This document shows, one piece after another, positions 17,246 through 26,508 of a stretch of DNA of 64,000 nucleotides. The position numbers and the translations under genes are program-made. This DNA is from Candidatus Rifleibacteriota bacterium (GTDB lineage Bacteria > Riflebacteria > Ozemobacteria > Ozemobacterales > Ozemobacteraceae). Numbering within the stretch: the first letter of the stretch is position 1; every line of letters begins with the position of its first letter. The notes under the pieces are model-generated. The model did no database searches. It had not been told where the DNA came from and saw nothing but the letters and a program-made list of their open reading frames with translations. The stretch lies in contig JAKQKW010000029.1 in NCBI GenBank assembly GCA_029560455.1, positions 1 to 64,000 of the forward strand, written 5' to 3'.

Positions 17246-18656
17246 TCAGAAAAAAGGCAGATCACCGAGTATTCTCATCGTCGATGACGAAGAATCGGTT
17301 CTTTATACGCTTGAAGCGGTTTTAAAGCCTGAAGGCTATGTGGTCAGCAAGGCTTCATCGACAGAAGAAGCCCTGGCAGTATTTCAGGCCGGAAATTTTG
17401 ACCTGGTGATTACCGACCTTACCATGCCTGGTGATTCTGGTATGGTACTTCTTGAGCGTCTGATTGCCGAACGGCCTGAATTGATGGTGATCATGATCAC
17501 TGCCTACGGTTCTGAGGCTGTGGCGGTTGAAGCCATGAAGCGCGGGGCATATGATTATCTGCCGAAGCCGTTCTCAAATGATGAATTGCGTCTGACGGTC
17601 AGAAGGGCTGTCGAGAAATGCCGTCTGCGCATCGAGAACCAGCAGTTGAAGGAACAGCTGCATCAGCGTGAGGGCCTGGCAGCTCTGATCGGTTCAAGTG
17701 AATGCATGCAGCGTGTTTACGATCTGATCGAAAGGGTTGGTCCAAATGATGTCACGGTTCTGATTACCGGTGAATCAGGCACGGGCAAGGAACTGGTGGC
17801 AAACGCACTGCACAGCCTCAGCCCAAGACGGTCGCGCCCGTTTATTCGCGTTAACTGTGCTGCATTGCCCGAAAACCTCATTGAAAGTGAACTTTTTGGT
17901 TACGAACGTGGGGCTTTTACCGGCGCTCTCAACCGCCGTCTCGGCAAGTTTGAAATTGCCGACTCCGGCACGATTTTCCTCGACGAAATTGGCGAAATGA
18001 CGATGGCGACGCAGACCAAGCTTTTGCGGATTCTTCAGGAAAGGGAATTCGAAAGAATTGGTGGCAATCAGACCATCAACGTTGATACCAGGGTAATTAC
18101 CGCAACCAATAGGGACCTGATTCAGGCCATCAATGAAGGCAGCTTCAGAGAAGATCTATTTTACCGCCTGAATGTAATCAATATTCATCTGCCGCCGCTT
18201 CGCGACAGGCTGGCCGACATTCCAGCTCTTGTCGAATCATTTGCCCGAAAATACTGCGAAAAACTCAACCGCCGGCAGCAGAATTTCAGTGACCAGTTCA
18301 TGGGCAAGCTTATGCAGTACAGCTGGCCGGGCAATGTCCGCGAACTGCAGAATCTTATCGAAAAGGTAATAATCCTTGAAGACGAGAGTGTTTTTCAGAA
18401 CGATTCAAGCCGGTTCCATCTCAGGTCGCGCCTCGAAAATGAAAAATTCATCGAAGAGGGCATGATGTCGATGCAGTATAAAGAGGCCAAAGATATTCTT
18501 CTGAAGACCTTTGAACGCAAGTATTTCGAGGGGTTGCTCGAAAAAACCTCGGGAAATATGTCTGAAGCTGCCAGACTGGCTGGCATGCACCGCAAGAACC
18601 TCTACCTGAAGCTGCGCGAACTTGATATCGCCAGAGGTGCGGCCGAAGATCAGTGA
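17232..18656 (+). CDS. NtrC/AtoC-type sigma-54-dependent response regulator
   Basis: 474 residues from ATG 17232; an in-frame ATG at 17220 would add four residues, but GGAG at 17222-17225 fits the later start. The receiver domain has LIVDDEES and phospho-acceptor Asp in VITDLTMPG, with Lys in YLPKPFSN. The AAA+ domain has Walker A GESGTGKE, sigma-54 contact loop ERGAFTGA, Walker B GTIFLDEIGEM and RLNVINIHLPPLRDR. The C-terminal Fis-type helix-turn-helix is GNMSEAARLAGMHRKNLYLKL. It activates sigma-54 promoters after phosphorylation. Its 3' end overlaps the convergent kinase gene by 7 bases, with no terminator. Confidence 0.96.
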   Translation: MARISQKKGRSPSILIVDDEESVLYTLEAVLKPEGYVVSKASSTEEALAVFQAGNFDLVITDLTMPGDSGMVLLERLIAERPELMVIMITAYGSEAVAVEAMKRGAYDYLPKPFSNDELRLTVRRAVEKCRLRIENQQLKEQLHQREGLAALIGSSECMQRVYDLIERVGPNDVTVLITGESGTGKELVANALHSLSPRRSRPFIRVNCAALPENLIESELFGYERGAFTGALNRRLGKFEIADSGTIFLDEIGEMTMATQTKLLRILQEREFERIGGNQTINVDTRVITATNRDLIQAINEGSFREDLFYRLNVINIHLPPLRDRLADIPALVESFARKYCEKLNRRQQNFSDQFMGKLMQYSWPGNVRELQNLIEKVIILEDESVFQNDSSRFHLRSRLENEKFIEEGMMSMQYKEAKDILLKTFERKYFEGLLEKTSGNMSEAARLAGMHRKNLYLKLRELDIARGAAEDQ

Positions 18657-19918
18657 GCGTTGGCAACTCTAAGCCAGAAGCTGCAGCAGGTGCCCTTGCC
18701 TTCTTCTGATTTGATTGCGAGTGAGGTGCCATGGCCGGCGAGAATTTTTTCTGCGATTGCCAGGCCGAGCCCCAGGCCACCGGTTGGCCGGGTATCAGAT
18801 TTGTCTGCCTGAAAAAACGGGGTTTTGATCTTGTCGATTTTATCGGCCGGAATCCCACACCCCTGGTCGGCAATGTCAACCTGTACTCTGCTGGAATCAG
18901 GCTGAAATACTCTGATGCTGATCGAAGTGCCCGGCTGTGAAAACTTGATTGAGTTTTCGATCAAGTTTGAAAGCACGCGATGAATGAGGTCAGGATCCAT
19001 TGATACAGCAGGTAAACCCGGGTCCATGCTGATGCTGAATCCGATATTTCGGCCGTCTGCCAATGGTTTGAGCGAATCGACGATGTCGTTGATATTGGGC
19101 TGCAGCTTCTGATTAACCATGTCAAATTTCAGCTTGCCGGCTTCCATGCGTGCAAAATTGAGAATTGAGGAAATCAGATTGTTCAGGTGCGAGGTATTTT
19201 TCAGCGAAACTTTCAGAGCCTTTTCCTGCTTTTCGGTCAATGGCCCCATTTTTTGCGTTGCCATCAGGTCGAGATAACCTTTTATTGAAACAAGTGGTGT
19301 CTTCAGCTCATGGCTCAGGGTGGCAAGAAACTCAGATTTAAGGCGGTCGAGCTCTTCAAGTTTTCTGAGGTTGCTCTCTTTGAGCGCAATTTTATGGTTC
19401 AGATCCATCATGGCTGACTCAACAAAGCCTGCATCGAGAAGTGAGATTGCCAGAAGACGCTGACTGGCCTCTTTTTCTGGCAGGATACCGCGCACCAGAA
19501 AATAGGTGGTTGGCAGCTGTTCTTTCTCTTCTTCAACGACGGGCTTCATGGATACGAAGCATGGGTTTTCCGGCAGTTTGCCATTGTTAGTGTAAGCTTC
19601 GAAAGTTGCCTGCAGGTCTTCGACGCCGGCAAACGGCGGTTGATTGAACAGGGTGCAGAAATTCAATGTGGCTTCGCCATGCATGAAACGTTCGCGAAAG
19701 TCATTGCTGGCAAAAAGGATGTCAAGATTACGGTCGACGATTGCGATCGGAAAATCATTGTTACAAAAGAACTGCAGGGCGAGTTCCTGCAACTTTCTGT
19801 TGCTGCCCGGTTCTGGGCCTGATACAGGCCTGCTGCGCCGAAATGATGAGATTGCAATCACTGCAATCAGAAAAATACTGGCGATGAACAATCCGACATA
19901 CTGTGATAAATCAGTCAT
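18650..19918 (-). CDS. Membrane-anchored histidine kinase with PAS-like sensor
   Basis: 422 residues. One N-terminal helix (about 7-25) is followed by a PAS-like region (about 48-165; NDFPIAIVDRNLDILFASN). HisKA is FLATLSHELKTPLVSIKGYL with His203. HATPase motifs are LSNLIENSIKFS, DIADQGCGIPADKIDKI and GLGLGLAIAEKI. No receiver or DNA-binding domain is attached and no regulator gene lies in this operon. It is the last of four minus-strand genes; its ATG overlaps the preceding stop by four bases (ATGA). It could feed the facing NtrC-type regulator (inference). Confidence 0.93.
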   Translation of the reverse strand: MTDLSQYVGLFIASIFLIAVIAISSFRRSRPVSGPEPGSNRKLQELALQFFCNNDFPIAIVDRNLDILFASNDFRERFMHGEATLNFCTLFNQPPFAGVEDLQATFEAYTNNGKLPENPCFVSMKPVVEEEKEQLPTTYFLVRGILPEKEASQRLLAISLLDAGFVESAMMDLNHKIALKESNLRKLEELDRLKSEFLATLSHELKTPLVSIKGYLDLMATQKMGPLTEKQEKALKVSLKNTSHLNNLISSILNFARMEAGKLKFDMVNQKLQPNINDIVDSLKPLADGRNIGFSISMDPGLPAVSMDPDLIHRVLSNLIENSIKFSQPGTSISIRVFQPDSSRVQVDIADQGCGIPADKIDKIKTPFFQADKSDTRPTGGLGLGLAIAEKILAGHGTSLAIKSEEGKGTCCSFWLRVANAH

Positions 19919-22536
19919 GGTTGAAACTCCAGACCGTTTTGAGCACAGAACTCAGCGTAATCCCTGCGGCGTTCTTCTTTTAAAACCGACCACTCTTCAG
20001 GGCACTGCTGCCAGGCAATTTTCAGAAGTTCGCCGGCTTCCCGGCTCCGGCCCTGCTTCCAGTAAAGTTTCCCGAGACTGTGCGAAATCATCAGAAGTTC
20101 TCCGAGGTCGACTGGTTCTGATTTTCTGATGATCTGATATGCCCCTTCGAGTAATTCTTCCGCTCTTTCCATTTCAATGTTCATTTCGCAGAGAATGTAG
20201 CCAATAGCGTTCATGAATCTCGGGTTCTGGGGAAACAGTTCCAGTGCTTTTTCAAAAAATTCAAGGGCCTTTTCGTTCTGATTTTTTCTTGTCAGAAGCA
20301 TGCCCGACAGATAAAGACTGTTCATGTCGTTTTTAACTTCAGACCTTATCTGTCGCAGCAATTCTTCACAGCGGGCAAAATCGCCACGGCTGGCCGCCAT
20401 ACCTGCCAGATTCAGGCGAATTCGGTCTGCTGCTTCTTTTTCAGAAATATTGGCCGGAAACAGCGACAGTCCTTCGTTGAAGACTTTCTCAGCCTCGCCG
20501 TTTTTGCCTTCTATCACGAGAATCTGACCGAGGAGTTCAAAAGACCGTGGTGCCCGGTCCCATTCAAGGTTTTTCAGGGCATGCCTGTGTGCTTCAAGCA
20601 CCTGTTTGCGGGTAAGCATGATTCTGGCCAGTTCGTAATTAGAATTGAAGGCGTTTGGCACCATCGCGTCGAGCTTTTTTAGAACTTCCTGGGTTTCTTC
20701 CGGGCGGTTTTGCTTTTCAAGGCTGATTGCAAGACCATAATAAGCCTTTAACGACTGCGGATTTGCCCGGATTGCTGTGGTAAAAGAGGTCTGAGCATCA
20801 ACCGGTGAACTGGCAAGCAGATTTTGCCCTTTCCAGAGATTGATCTGTTCAAGATGATGGGCAATCTGAAAATTGTAGGCACAAAAAACGAACAGCGGTG
20901 GAAACGCAAGAAAAACCACTGCGGCCGGTCTGAATTTTCGCTTCCAGACAAGGTCGCGCAGACAGCATGAAAAATGCAGGCTGACAATCAGAACCATGAA
21001 GCCCGATAGCGGCACGATTGAAATGCTGTTGTTAAAAAGGCTGTAGAAAAAGAATGTCATGATTGCAACCATACTGCCGCGACTCAAAAGTGGGCCATTG
21101 AGATGGCCGAAGTTCTGGTCGGGTGAGCAGATGGCGCTTAAAACCCCAAACCCGGCGATAACCACCGGTAGAGAATAAAAGAACAGGGGGGCCTCAATAA
21201 AACCCGCTTTGAAGGCCAGAAAGAATATCAGCATGGCGATTGCCGAAGAATACCAGGGAAAAAAAGCGGTTTCTTCGTCAGTGATTTCCGGGTTCGTCAT
21301 TTTTACTGCATCGGGTTTCGGAATTTCTGAAGTCTGAGTGCCCGTGTCGGATTCAGGGGCAGTTGCGATGTTGCTATTCTGAGAATTTTCCGTGGTTTTA
21401 TCAGGGGTATCGTCTGAAGGTTTCGGGTTAAAGCCTTTTGAGCGCCGCCAGACATAGCAGCCAAAAATTACGGCAAAAATAGTGCAGACGCCCCACAGGC
21501 CGATAAAACCGGTTTCAGCAAGTATGCTGACGGTAGCCGAATGCGGGTCATCATTGAAAGATTTGATCCCGATCAGTGAGCCCTGTGGCGGGCGCTGTGC
21601 CGGCATCAGATACGATATGGCTCCTGGTCCAAGGCCGGTAACCGGGTGATCGAGAAAAATGGCAAACCCCATCTGCCAGAGTATCAGCCGGGTTATCGCA
21701 GGCATATAGCGATAAGGCATTTTGTTCATTGATTCCCAGGGGTAGGAGGTGGTGGCGTAATATGCCATGCCATAGAAGATGGTTAAAATCAGCGCAAGAG
21801 TCAGGCCTGCGATAAAGGCGGAGCGACGCATCAGCTTGCCGGGGCGTATCTCCCAGAAACTGGTAAAATAAAGCCCGGCAGCAACGAGAAGGCTCAAAAT
21901 AGCCCCGACTCTGCCCGAAAAAACTATGGCAAATCCCTGAATCGCCAGAAACACTGAGAAGATGACCCGATCAGTTGTTTTCAGGCCTGGAACATTGAGC
22001 ATCCCGAGAGTTACCAGAGCTGAAACAATCAGAAAGGCTGAAAGGAAATTGGGGTTGCTGAAAGTTCCGACCATCTGATAATCGGAATTCCAGGCAAGAA
22101 TATCGATGCCGGCCGCCTGCAAAAGACTGTAGATAGCCATAGACGAACCGCTCAGCGAGATCATGCCGGCGACGGCAAGGTTGTCCTGGCCGCGGCGGGC
22201 CATTCTGAGAAATGCGGTGAGCAGCAGCAGAGTGACCAGATACATTGAGCTGCGCAGACTGGAAAGAAACCCGGAATTCAGGGTAGAAACGGTTATTGCC
22301 GAAAAAAACATGAAAAAACCGCCGAGAAAAACCATCTGCCCCTGGCGTGGTTTAAAAAAAAGCAGCAGAACTGCAGAAAGGCATACGCTTATTGAACCGG
22401 CGGCAAAGATTGCCCAGGAACTGAAAAGAAAAGGGTCTTCTGAGCCCGTGGTGATCAACCATGGCTGTATCGCCAGAACCGCAGAAATAACGATCCCGGA
22501 AAGCCTTAAAAGGTTGTCTACAGATCCTGGGAGCAT
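19915..22536 (-). CDS. O-antigen ligase/polymerase-like membrane protein fused to TPR domain
   Basis: 873 residues. About twelve hydrophobic helices fill residues 1-565, interrupted by a hydrophilic Thr/Pro/Asp-rich insert (about 375-425). Before the insert lies a large loop containing GLGPGAISYLMPAQ and DDPHSATVSILAETGFIGLW. This loop and the H-S/N-x-x-L-x-x-x-x-x-G-x-x-G-like motif are characteristic of the Wzy_C (O-antigen ligase) superfamily. The last 300 residues hold about seven TPR-like repeats. Family members join or polymerise surface glycans at the periplasmic face; the acceptor here is unknown. The gene starts 4 bases after the DUF192 gene ends; no clear RBS is visible. Confidence 0.88.
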   Translation of the reverse strand: MLPGSVDNLLRLSGIVISAVLAIQPWLITTGSEDPFLFSSWAIFAAGSISVCLSAVLLLFFKPRQGQMVFLGGFFMFFSAITVSTLNSGFLSSLRSSMYLVTLLLLTAFLRMARRGQDNLAVAGMISLSGSSMAIYSLLQAAGIDILAWNSDYQMVGTFSNPNFLSAFLIVSALVTLGMLNVPGLKTTDRVIFSVFLAIQGFAIVFSGRVGAILSLLVAAGLYFTSFWEIRPGKLMRRSAFIAGLTLALILTIFYGMAYYATTSYPWESMNKMPYRYMPAITRLILWQMGFAIFLDHPVTGLGPGAISYLMPAQRPPQGSLIGIKSFNDDPHSATVSILAETGFIGLWGVCTIFAVIFGCYVWRRSKGFNPKPSDDTPDKTTENSQNSNIATAPESDTGTQTSEIPKPDAVKMTNPEITDEETAFFPWYSSAIAMLIFFLAFKAGFIEAPLFFYSLPVVIAGFGVLSAICSPDQNFGHLNGPLLSRGSMVAIMTFFFYSLFNNSISIVPLSGFMVLIVSLHFSCCLRDLVWKRKFRPAAVVFLAFPPLFVFCAYNFQIAHHLEQINLWKGQNLLASSPVDAQTSFTTAIRANPQSLKAYYGLAISLEKQNRPEETQEVLKKLDAMVPNAFNSNYELARIMLTRKQVLEAHRHALKNLEWDRAPRSFELLGQILVIEGKNGEAEKVFNEGLSLFPANISEKEAADRIRLNLAGMAASRGDFARCEELLRQIRSEVKNDMNSLYLSGMLLTRKNQNEKALEFFEKALELFPQNPRFMNAIGYILCEMNIEMERAEELLEGAYQIIRKSEPVDLGELLMISHSLGKLYWKQGRSREAGELLKIAWQQCPEEWSVLKEERRRDYAEFCAQNGLEFQP

Positions 22537-22540
22537 TTGT

Positions 22541-23077
22541 TTAATCTGAATAAAGCAGGGTTATCGGGATTTCGAGTTTATCGCCCTTTTTCAGGCCAAG
22601 CTTCTTGATCATTCCGGCATTGAGCTCAAGCGCATATTGAGCTGGTTCGGTTGCCTTGTAGTGGGGTAAACCTGCTTCGGGTCTGCCAAAACCAGGTTCC
22701 ATGCCTTCGATCCACTCAGTAATTTCAAGATTTTCAGAAAAAAATATCAGATCGAGCGGAATCATGGTGTTTTTCATCCAGAACGACATCAGGCGCGGGG
22801 CTGAATAGATAAACAGCATGCCCCGGTTTTCTTCGAGTTTCTCATAAAACATCAGCCCGAGAGCTTTTTCATCGAATGTGCGGGCCAGCATTATGTTCAG
22901 CTCATGGCCGGCCAGGCTGGCACGGGTTTCTGGCAGTATCTGGAAATTGCCCTGCTTGACGGAAACCGGCGACCATGGTTGTGCTGCAGGAGCACTGCTG
23001 CCAGAGTCTGCCTGACAGGCATGGCAGAAAATGCTCAGCAGAAGCAGGGCCATTATGAGAGCTGGGCGTTTATTCAC
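22541..23077 (-). CDS. Exported DUF192 protein, probable lipoprotein
   Basis: 178 residues. A signal sequence (ALIMALLLLSIFCHAC) ends in a possible but non-standard lipobox CHAC. The DUF192 core follows: LNIMLARTFDEKALGLMF, RGMLFIYSAPRLMSFWMKNT, PLDLIFFSENLEI and ALELNAGMIKKLGLKKGD. The F-W-M-K-N-T motif is diagnostic for the family, whose biochemical role is unknown. A GTG start at 23077 overlaps the ptsI stop by four bases (GTGA), so it is translationally coupled to Enzyme I. Confidence 0.92.
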   Translation of the reverse strand: MNKRPALIMALLLLSIFCHACQADSGSSAPAAQPWSPVSVKQGNFQILPETRASLAGHELNIMLARTFDEKALGLMFYEKLEENRGMLFIYSAPRLMSFWMKNTMIPLDLIFFSENLEITEWIEGMEPGFGRPEAGLPHYKATEPAQYALELNAGMIKKLGLKKGDKLEIPITLLYSD

Positions 23078-24819
23078 TGTATACCAAGCTTGTGGTTAAT
23101 TTTGCCAAGCGCCTGTTCGATTTCATCGGCGGTGTCAAGGTTCAGAACCGGGGCTATCAGACGCTCAGCTTCTGCAAATGAAACGCTCCTGATAACCTGT
23201 TTAACGGCAGGAATCAGAACGGCATTCATCGAAAGTTCACGCAGACCAAGGCCAAGAAGTAATACTGTGTAACGTATATCACCAGCCATTTCGCCGCAGA
23301 GGCTGACAGAAACATTATTCTGTTGGGCAACTCTGACTACCTGACTGATAAGTTTTATAACTGCAGGATTTGCCGGCTGGTAAAGGTGAGAAACCTTCGA
23401 ATTGGTGCGATCTACCGCCAGGGTATACTGAACCAGGTCGTTGCTGCCGATCGAGAAAAAATCTACCTCACGGGCAAATTTGTCGGCAAGAAGAGCGACC
23501 GAAGGTATTTCGACCATGATGCCGATCCGCATGTTTTCTGGGGCAGCATAACCGTTTTTGATAAGATCTTCATGTTGCCGGTTCAACAAGGCTTTGATTT
23601 TTCGCAATTCTTCGATATTTGAAATCATCGGGAAAAGGATGCTGACCTGGCCGGGCCGGGCCTGGGCCGCTGCCCGCAGAATTGCCCGCAGTTGCGTCGA
23701 AAAAACCTCTTCGCAGTCGAGAGACATGCGCACTGCCCGCCAGCCAAGCTCAGGATTGCGTTCAAGTGAATTGCCCATCAGGTGTGAAATTTTGTCTCCA
23801 CCGATATCGATGGTTCTTATGACAATGCTGGAGTCGCCAAGTTTGCTTACGACACCTGAATAGGTTTCGAAAAGTTCGTTCTCAGTCGGAAACGTACGCC
23901 TGGTCAGATAGGCGAATTCAGTGCGATACAGGCCAACTCCGGAAGCGCGATTGGCAATTACCGAATCGATGTCGGCGGTCTGCCCGATGTTGGCCTTTAA
24001 AGAAACGGCGATGCCGTCGACCGTGACAGAAGGCTCGGCGAGAATTTCGAGAATCCGGCGCTGTCTTTCGCGGTAATGCTCAAGTTCTCTGGTGTAATGC
24101 CTTTTCTGCGGCTCATCAGGGTTGATGATGACCTGGCCGCTGCCGCTGTCGATGATGGCAAAGTTACCGTTATGCACCTTTTTCATCAGGTCTTTCACCT
24201 GAATCAGGGCGGGAATTCCGAGGGAGCGCGCCAGAATCGATGCGTGTGACGTCGGGGTCCCTTCTTCGATGACGATGCCGTTTATTCGCGAAGGGTTGAA
24301 ACTGACGATTTCTGAGGGGGTAAGGTCTTCAGCTGCAATGATTATGCCTTCTGATCTCTCGTCAATGTTCTTTGCCCGGTTTTTGCGGCGCTGGCAGTTT
24401 TTCAGAATGCGCTTGCCGACATCCATGATATCGATTGCCTTGCCCTGAAACTGAGGGTCAGGCAGATTGCGGAAAAAGTTGCTGTAATCTTTGATGACGG
24501 CGCTGATAACTGACTGAACATCGCGCATTTGCTCGCGGATGCGCTTAGAAACTTCTTTCTGCAGATCGGGGTCATCGATCAGGGTCATGTGTGCCTGAAA
24601 GATGTTCGAAATTTCGAGGCTACTTTTGATCTGGGGCAGTTCAAGCAGCTGGTTTATTTCGGTTCTGGAAATTTCGAGGGCCGAGCGAAAACGCTCAATT
24701 TCGCCGTCAACTTCATTCTGGGCAATTGTACTGCCCTCAATATTCTCAAGCTGTACATGCCTGAGACAATATATCTGCCCGAGGGCAAAACCCGGGGAAA
24801 TTGCCAGCCCTTTCAACAT
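23074..24819 (-). CDS. ptsI: Phosphoenolpyruvate-protein phosphotransferase (PTS Enzyme I)
   Basis: 581 residues, full length for Enzyme I, without the N-terminal GAF domain of PtsP. The swivelling phosphohistidine domain has GTPTSHASILARSLGIPAL (active-site His192). The PEP-binding barrel has GVGLYRTEFAYLTR, IVIRTIDIGGDK, MVEIPSVALLADKFA, FSIGSNDLVQYTLAVDR and the catalytic-Cys motif SLCGEMAGD. Enzyme I takes phosphate from PEP and passes it to HPr. No HPr, EIIA or sugar permease lies in the window, so its partner is elsewhere or it serves regulation. It is first in a four-gene operon with a good promoter. Confidence 0.96.
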   Translation of the reverse strand: MLKGLAISPGFALGQIYCLRHVQLENIEGSTIAQNEVDGEIERFRSALEISRTEINQLLELPQIKSSLEISNIFQAHMTLIDDPDLQKEVSKRIREQMRDVQSVISAVIKDYSNFFRNLPDPQFQGKAIDIMDVGKRILKNCQRRKNRAKNIDERSEGIIIAAEDLTPSEIVSFNPSRINGIVIEEGTPTSHASILARSLGIPALIQVKDLMKKVHNGNFAIIDSGSGQVIINPDEPQKRHYTRELEHYRERQRRILEILAEPSVTVDGIAVSLKANIGQTADIDSVIANRASGVGLYRTEFAYLTRRTFPTENELFETYSGVVSKLGDSSIVIRTIDIGGDKISHLMGNSLERNPELGWRAVRMSLDCEEVFSTQLRAILRAAAQARPGQVSILFPMISNIEELRKIKALLNRQHEDLIKNGYAAPENMRIGIMVEIPSVALLADKFAREVDFFSIGSNDLVQYTLAVDRTNSKVSHLYQPANPAVIKLISQVVRVAQQNNVSVSLCGEMAGDIRYTVLLLGLGLRELSMNAVLIPAVKQVIRSVSFAEAERLIAPVLNLDTADEIEQALGKINHKLGIQ

Positions 24820-24847
24820 GAAAAACCCTTGAAAACAAAGTTAGAAC

Positions 24848-24876
24848 ATCTTATCATGACTTGCATGCAGCCGCAA
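24848..24876 (-). promoter_or_regulatory. Promoter of the ptsI operon
   Basis: Read on the minus strand: -35 TTGCGG (24871-24876), a 17-base spacer and -10 TAAGAT (24848-24853) with an extended TGA before it. It lies 29 bases upstream of the ptsI start, in the divergent gap to surE. Confidence 0.55.
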
Positions 24877-24930
24877 GTTATTTAGTTATTACCCCCTGAT
24901 TTGCAGCACGTTTGAACCGGTGGAGGTACC

Positions 24931-25689
24931 ATGTATATTCTGCTCTGTAACGATGATGGCATTAACGCACCCGGAATTGTGGCTTTGGCTGACGCTCTTG
25001 GCACGCTAGGTCAGGTTACCGTAGTCGCTCCCGATATTGAACGCAGCGCCGCCAGCAATTCTTTAACTCTTTCTCAGCCATTGCGGGTCAGGGAAGTGGG
25101 TTTCCCGGCCAAGGTTGAAAAGGCTTTCGCTGTTTCCGGTACCCCTGCCGACTGCGCCAAAATAGCTCTGGCGAACCTTCTCGAAACCCGGCCGGATGTT
25201 GTGGTTTCCGGCATCAACCGCGGCCCTAACATGTGTGTCGATATTTTCTATTCGGGCACCGTCGCTGCAGCTTTTGAAGGGGCTTTCAAGGGTCTGCCCG
25301 CATTTGCGGTCTCACTTGACTCCTATCATTCAGATGCCGATTATTCGATTGCGGCAAAATGGGGTGTGGAGTGCGTCAGGCGCCTGATGGCGGCACAGGT
25401 CAAGGGCGGTCGGGTTTTTAATATCAATGTTCCTGATCTGCCGGATGAAAACATCAAAGGTATCAAAGTCACCCGTGCCGGAAAGGTCGATTACCGTGAA
25501 GCCTATGATCATCGGCGTGACCCGAATGGTAAGTCGTATTACTGGATACAGGGATGGCCCGAAGTGGTTGACAACAGCCCTGAATGCGATATTGTCGCCG
25601 TGAAAAACGGGTTCGTTTCGTTGACTCCTCTGCAACCCGAATTGACTGATTTTTCAGCCATGGAAGGGCTTGCCGGGGTTGTAAAATGA
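24931..25689 (+). CDS. surE: 5'/3'-nucleotidase SurE
   Basis: 252 residues, typical of the SurE survival-protein family, metal-dependent phosphatases of nucleoside monophosphates. The N-terminal metal site is LLCNDDGINAPGI (Asp8-Asp9). APDIERSAASNSLTL contains the conserved Ser, VSGINRGPNM the conserved Asn, and YSGTVAAAFEGAF the family loop. RBS TGGAGG is at 24921-24926. It diverges from ptsI and is followed 3 bases later by birA. Confidence 0.96.
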   Translation: MYILLCNDDGINAPGIVALADALGTLGQVTVVAPDIERSAASNSLTLSQPLRVREVGFPAKVEKAFAVSGTPADCAKIALANLLETRPDVVVSGINRGPNMCVDIFYSGTVAAAFEGAFKGLPAFAVSLDSYHSDADYSIAAKWGVECVRRLMAAQVKGGRVFNINVPDLPDENIKGIKVTRAGKVDYREAYDHRRDPNGKSYYWIQGWPEVVDNSPECDIVAVKNGFVSLTPLQPELTDFSAMEGLAGVVK

Positions 25690-25692
25690 GCA

Positions 25693-26508
25693 ATGCTTTT
25701 TTCTGAGATACAGATAGCAGATTTGCAGCTGAGGCTCAGGCAAATTCCTTTTTTTTCGCGGCATGAACTTGTTCGAGTGCATGAAACCGGTTCAACGAAT
25801 GACGATCTTAAACGTGACTGGAATCTTCCTGTGCTGCCTGCCAGGCTGGAGATCGCCGAATCTCAGACAGCCGGGCGCGGACAATTCAAGCGGGCCTGGA
25901 AAAGCAGTTCAGATCAATGTCTGATGTTTTCTTTTTCGTTTCAGGCAGAAGCTCCTGCTTTTCCTGTCTCTCTAATTGCCGGGATCGCCCTTTTTTCCAG
26001 CATCAGAAAATTCTGCTCGAAAATTCCGGCCGGATTATGGCTCAAGTGGCCAAATGATGTTTTTTATGCCCGGCGCAAGCTTGCCGGAATACTGGTCGAA
26101 GCTTCAGCCTTTGCTGATTATGTGCGTTTTGTGGTCGGCATTGGTATTAATTTGCGACCCCTGAAAATGTCAGAAATCGCTTCGGCGGGGCTTGATGAAA
26201 TCGTTGCTGAGATTTCGCCGGCAGAATTTCTGGAGACCTTTTGTCAGGAATGGGACGGGCTTTTCTCTCAGGCTCCTGATGATCTTGCTGTTCTCTGGTC
26301 CAGTTATGCATCAGATTTCTGGGATACCGATTTTCTTTTAATAGCCCCTGATGGTCATGAGTGCATGGTTCGGCCTTCGGGCATCGATGCTTCTGGCGCC
26401 TTACTGGTGCTCGAAAAAAACGGAACCCGGAGAAAGGTTTTCTCCGGGTCGCTTAAGCCTTTATTTGAAGGGTTATCTGACGGGAATGCCAACCTTGTAG
26501 GTGAATGA
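25693..26508 (+). CDS. birA: Biotin-[acetyl-CoA-carboxylase] ligase, no DNA-binding domain
   Basis: 271 residues. Biotin-ligase motifs are HETGSTNDDLKRD, TAGRGQFKRAW (biotinyl-AMP loop), LKWPNDVFYARRKLAGILVE and VVGIGINLRP. Only about 25 residues precede the catalytic domain, so the N-terminal helix-turn-helix of E. coli BirA is absent. This is therefore a monofunctional (group I) ligase that cannot repress biotin genes through that domain. A small C-terminal domain (about 215-265) is present. Its 3' end overlaps the convergent secreted-protein gene by 36 bases. Confidence 0.93.
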   Translation: MLFSEIQIADLQLRLRQIPFFSRHELVRVHETGSTNDDLKRDWNLPVLPARLEIAESQTAGRGQFKRAWKSSSDQCLMFSFSFQAEAPAFPVSLIAGIALFSSIRKFCSKIPAGLWLKWPNDVFYARRKLAGILVEASAFADYVRFVVGIGINLRPLKMSEIASAGLDEIVAEISPAEFLETFCQEWDGLFSQAPDDLAVLWSSYASDFWDTDFLLIAPDGHECMVRPSGIDASGALLVLEKNGTRRKVFSGSLKPLFEGLSDGNANLVGE

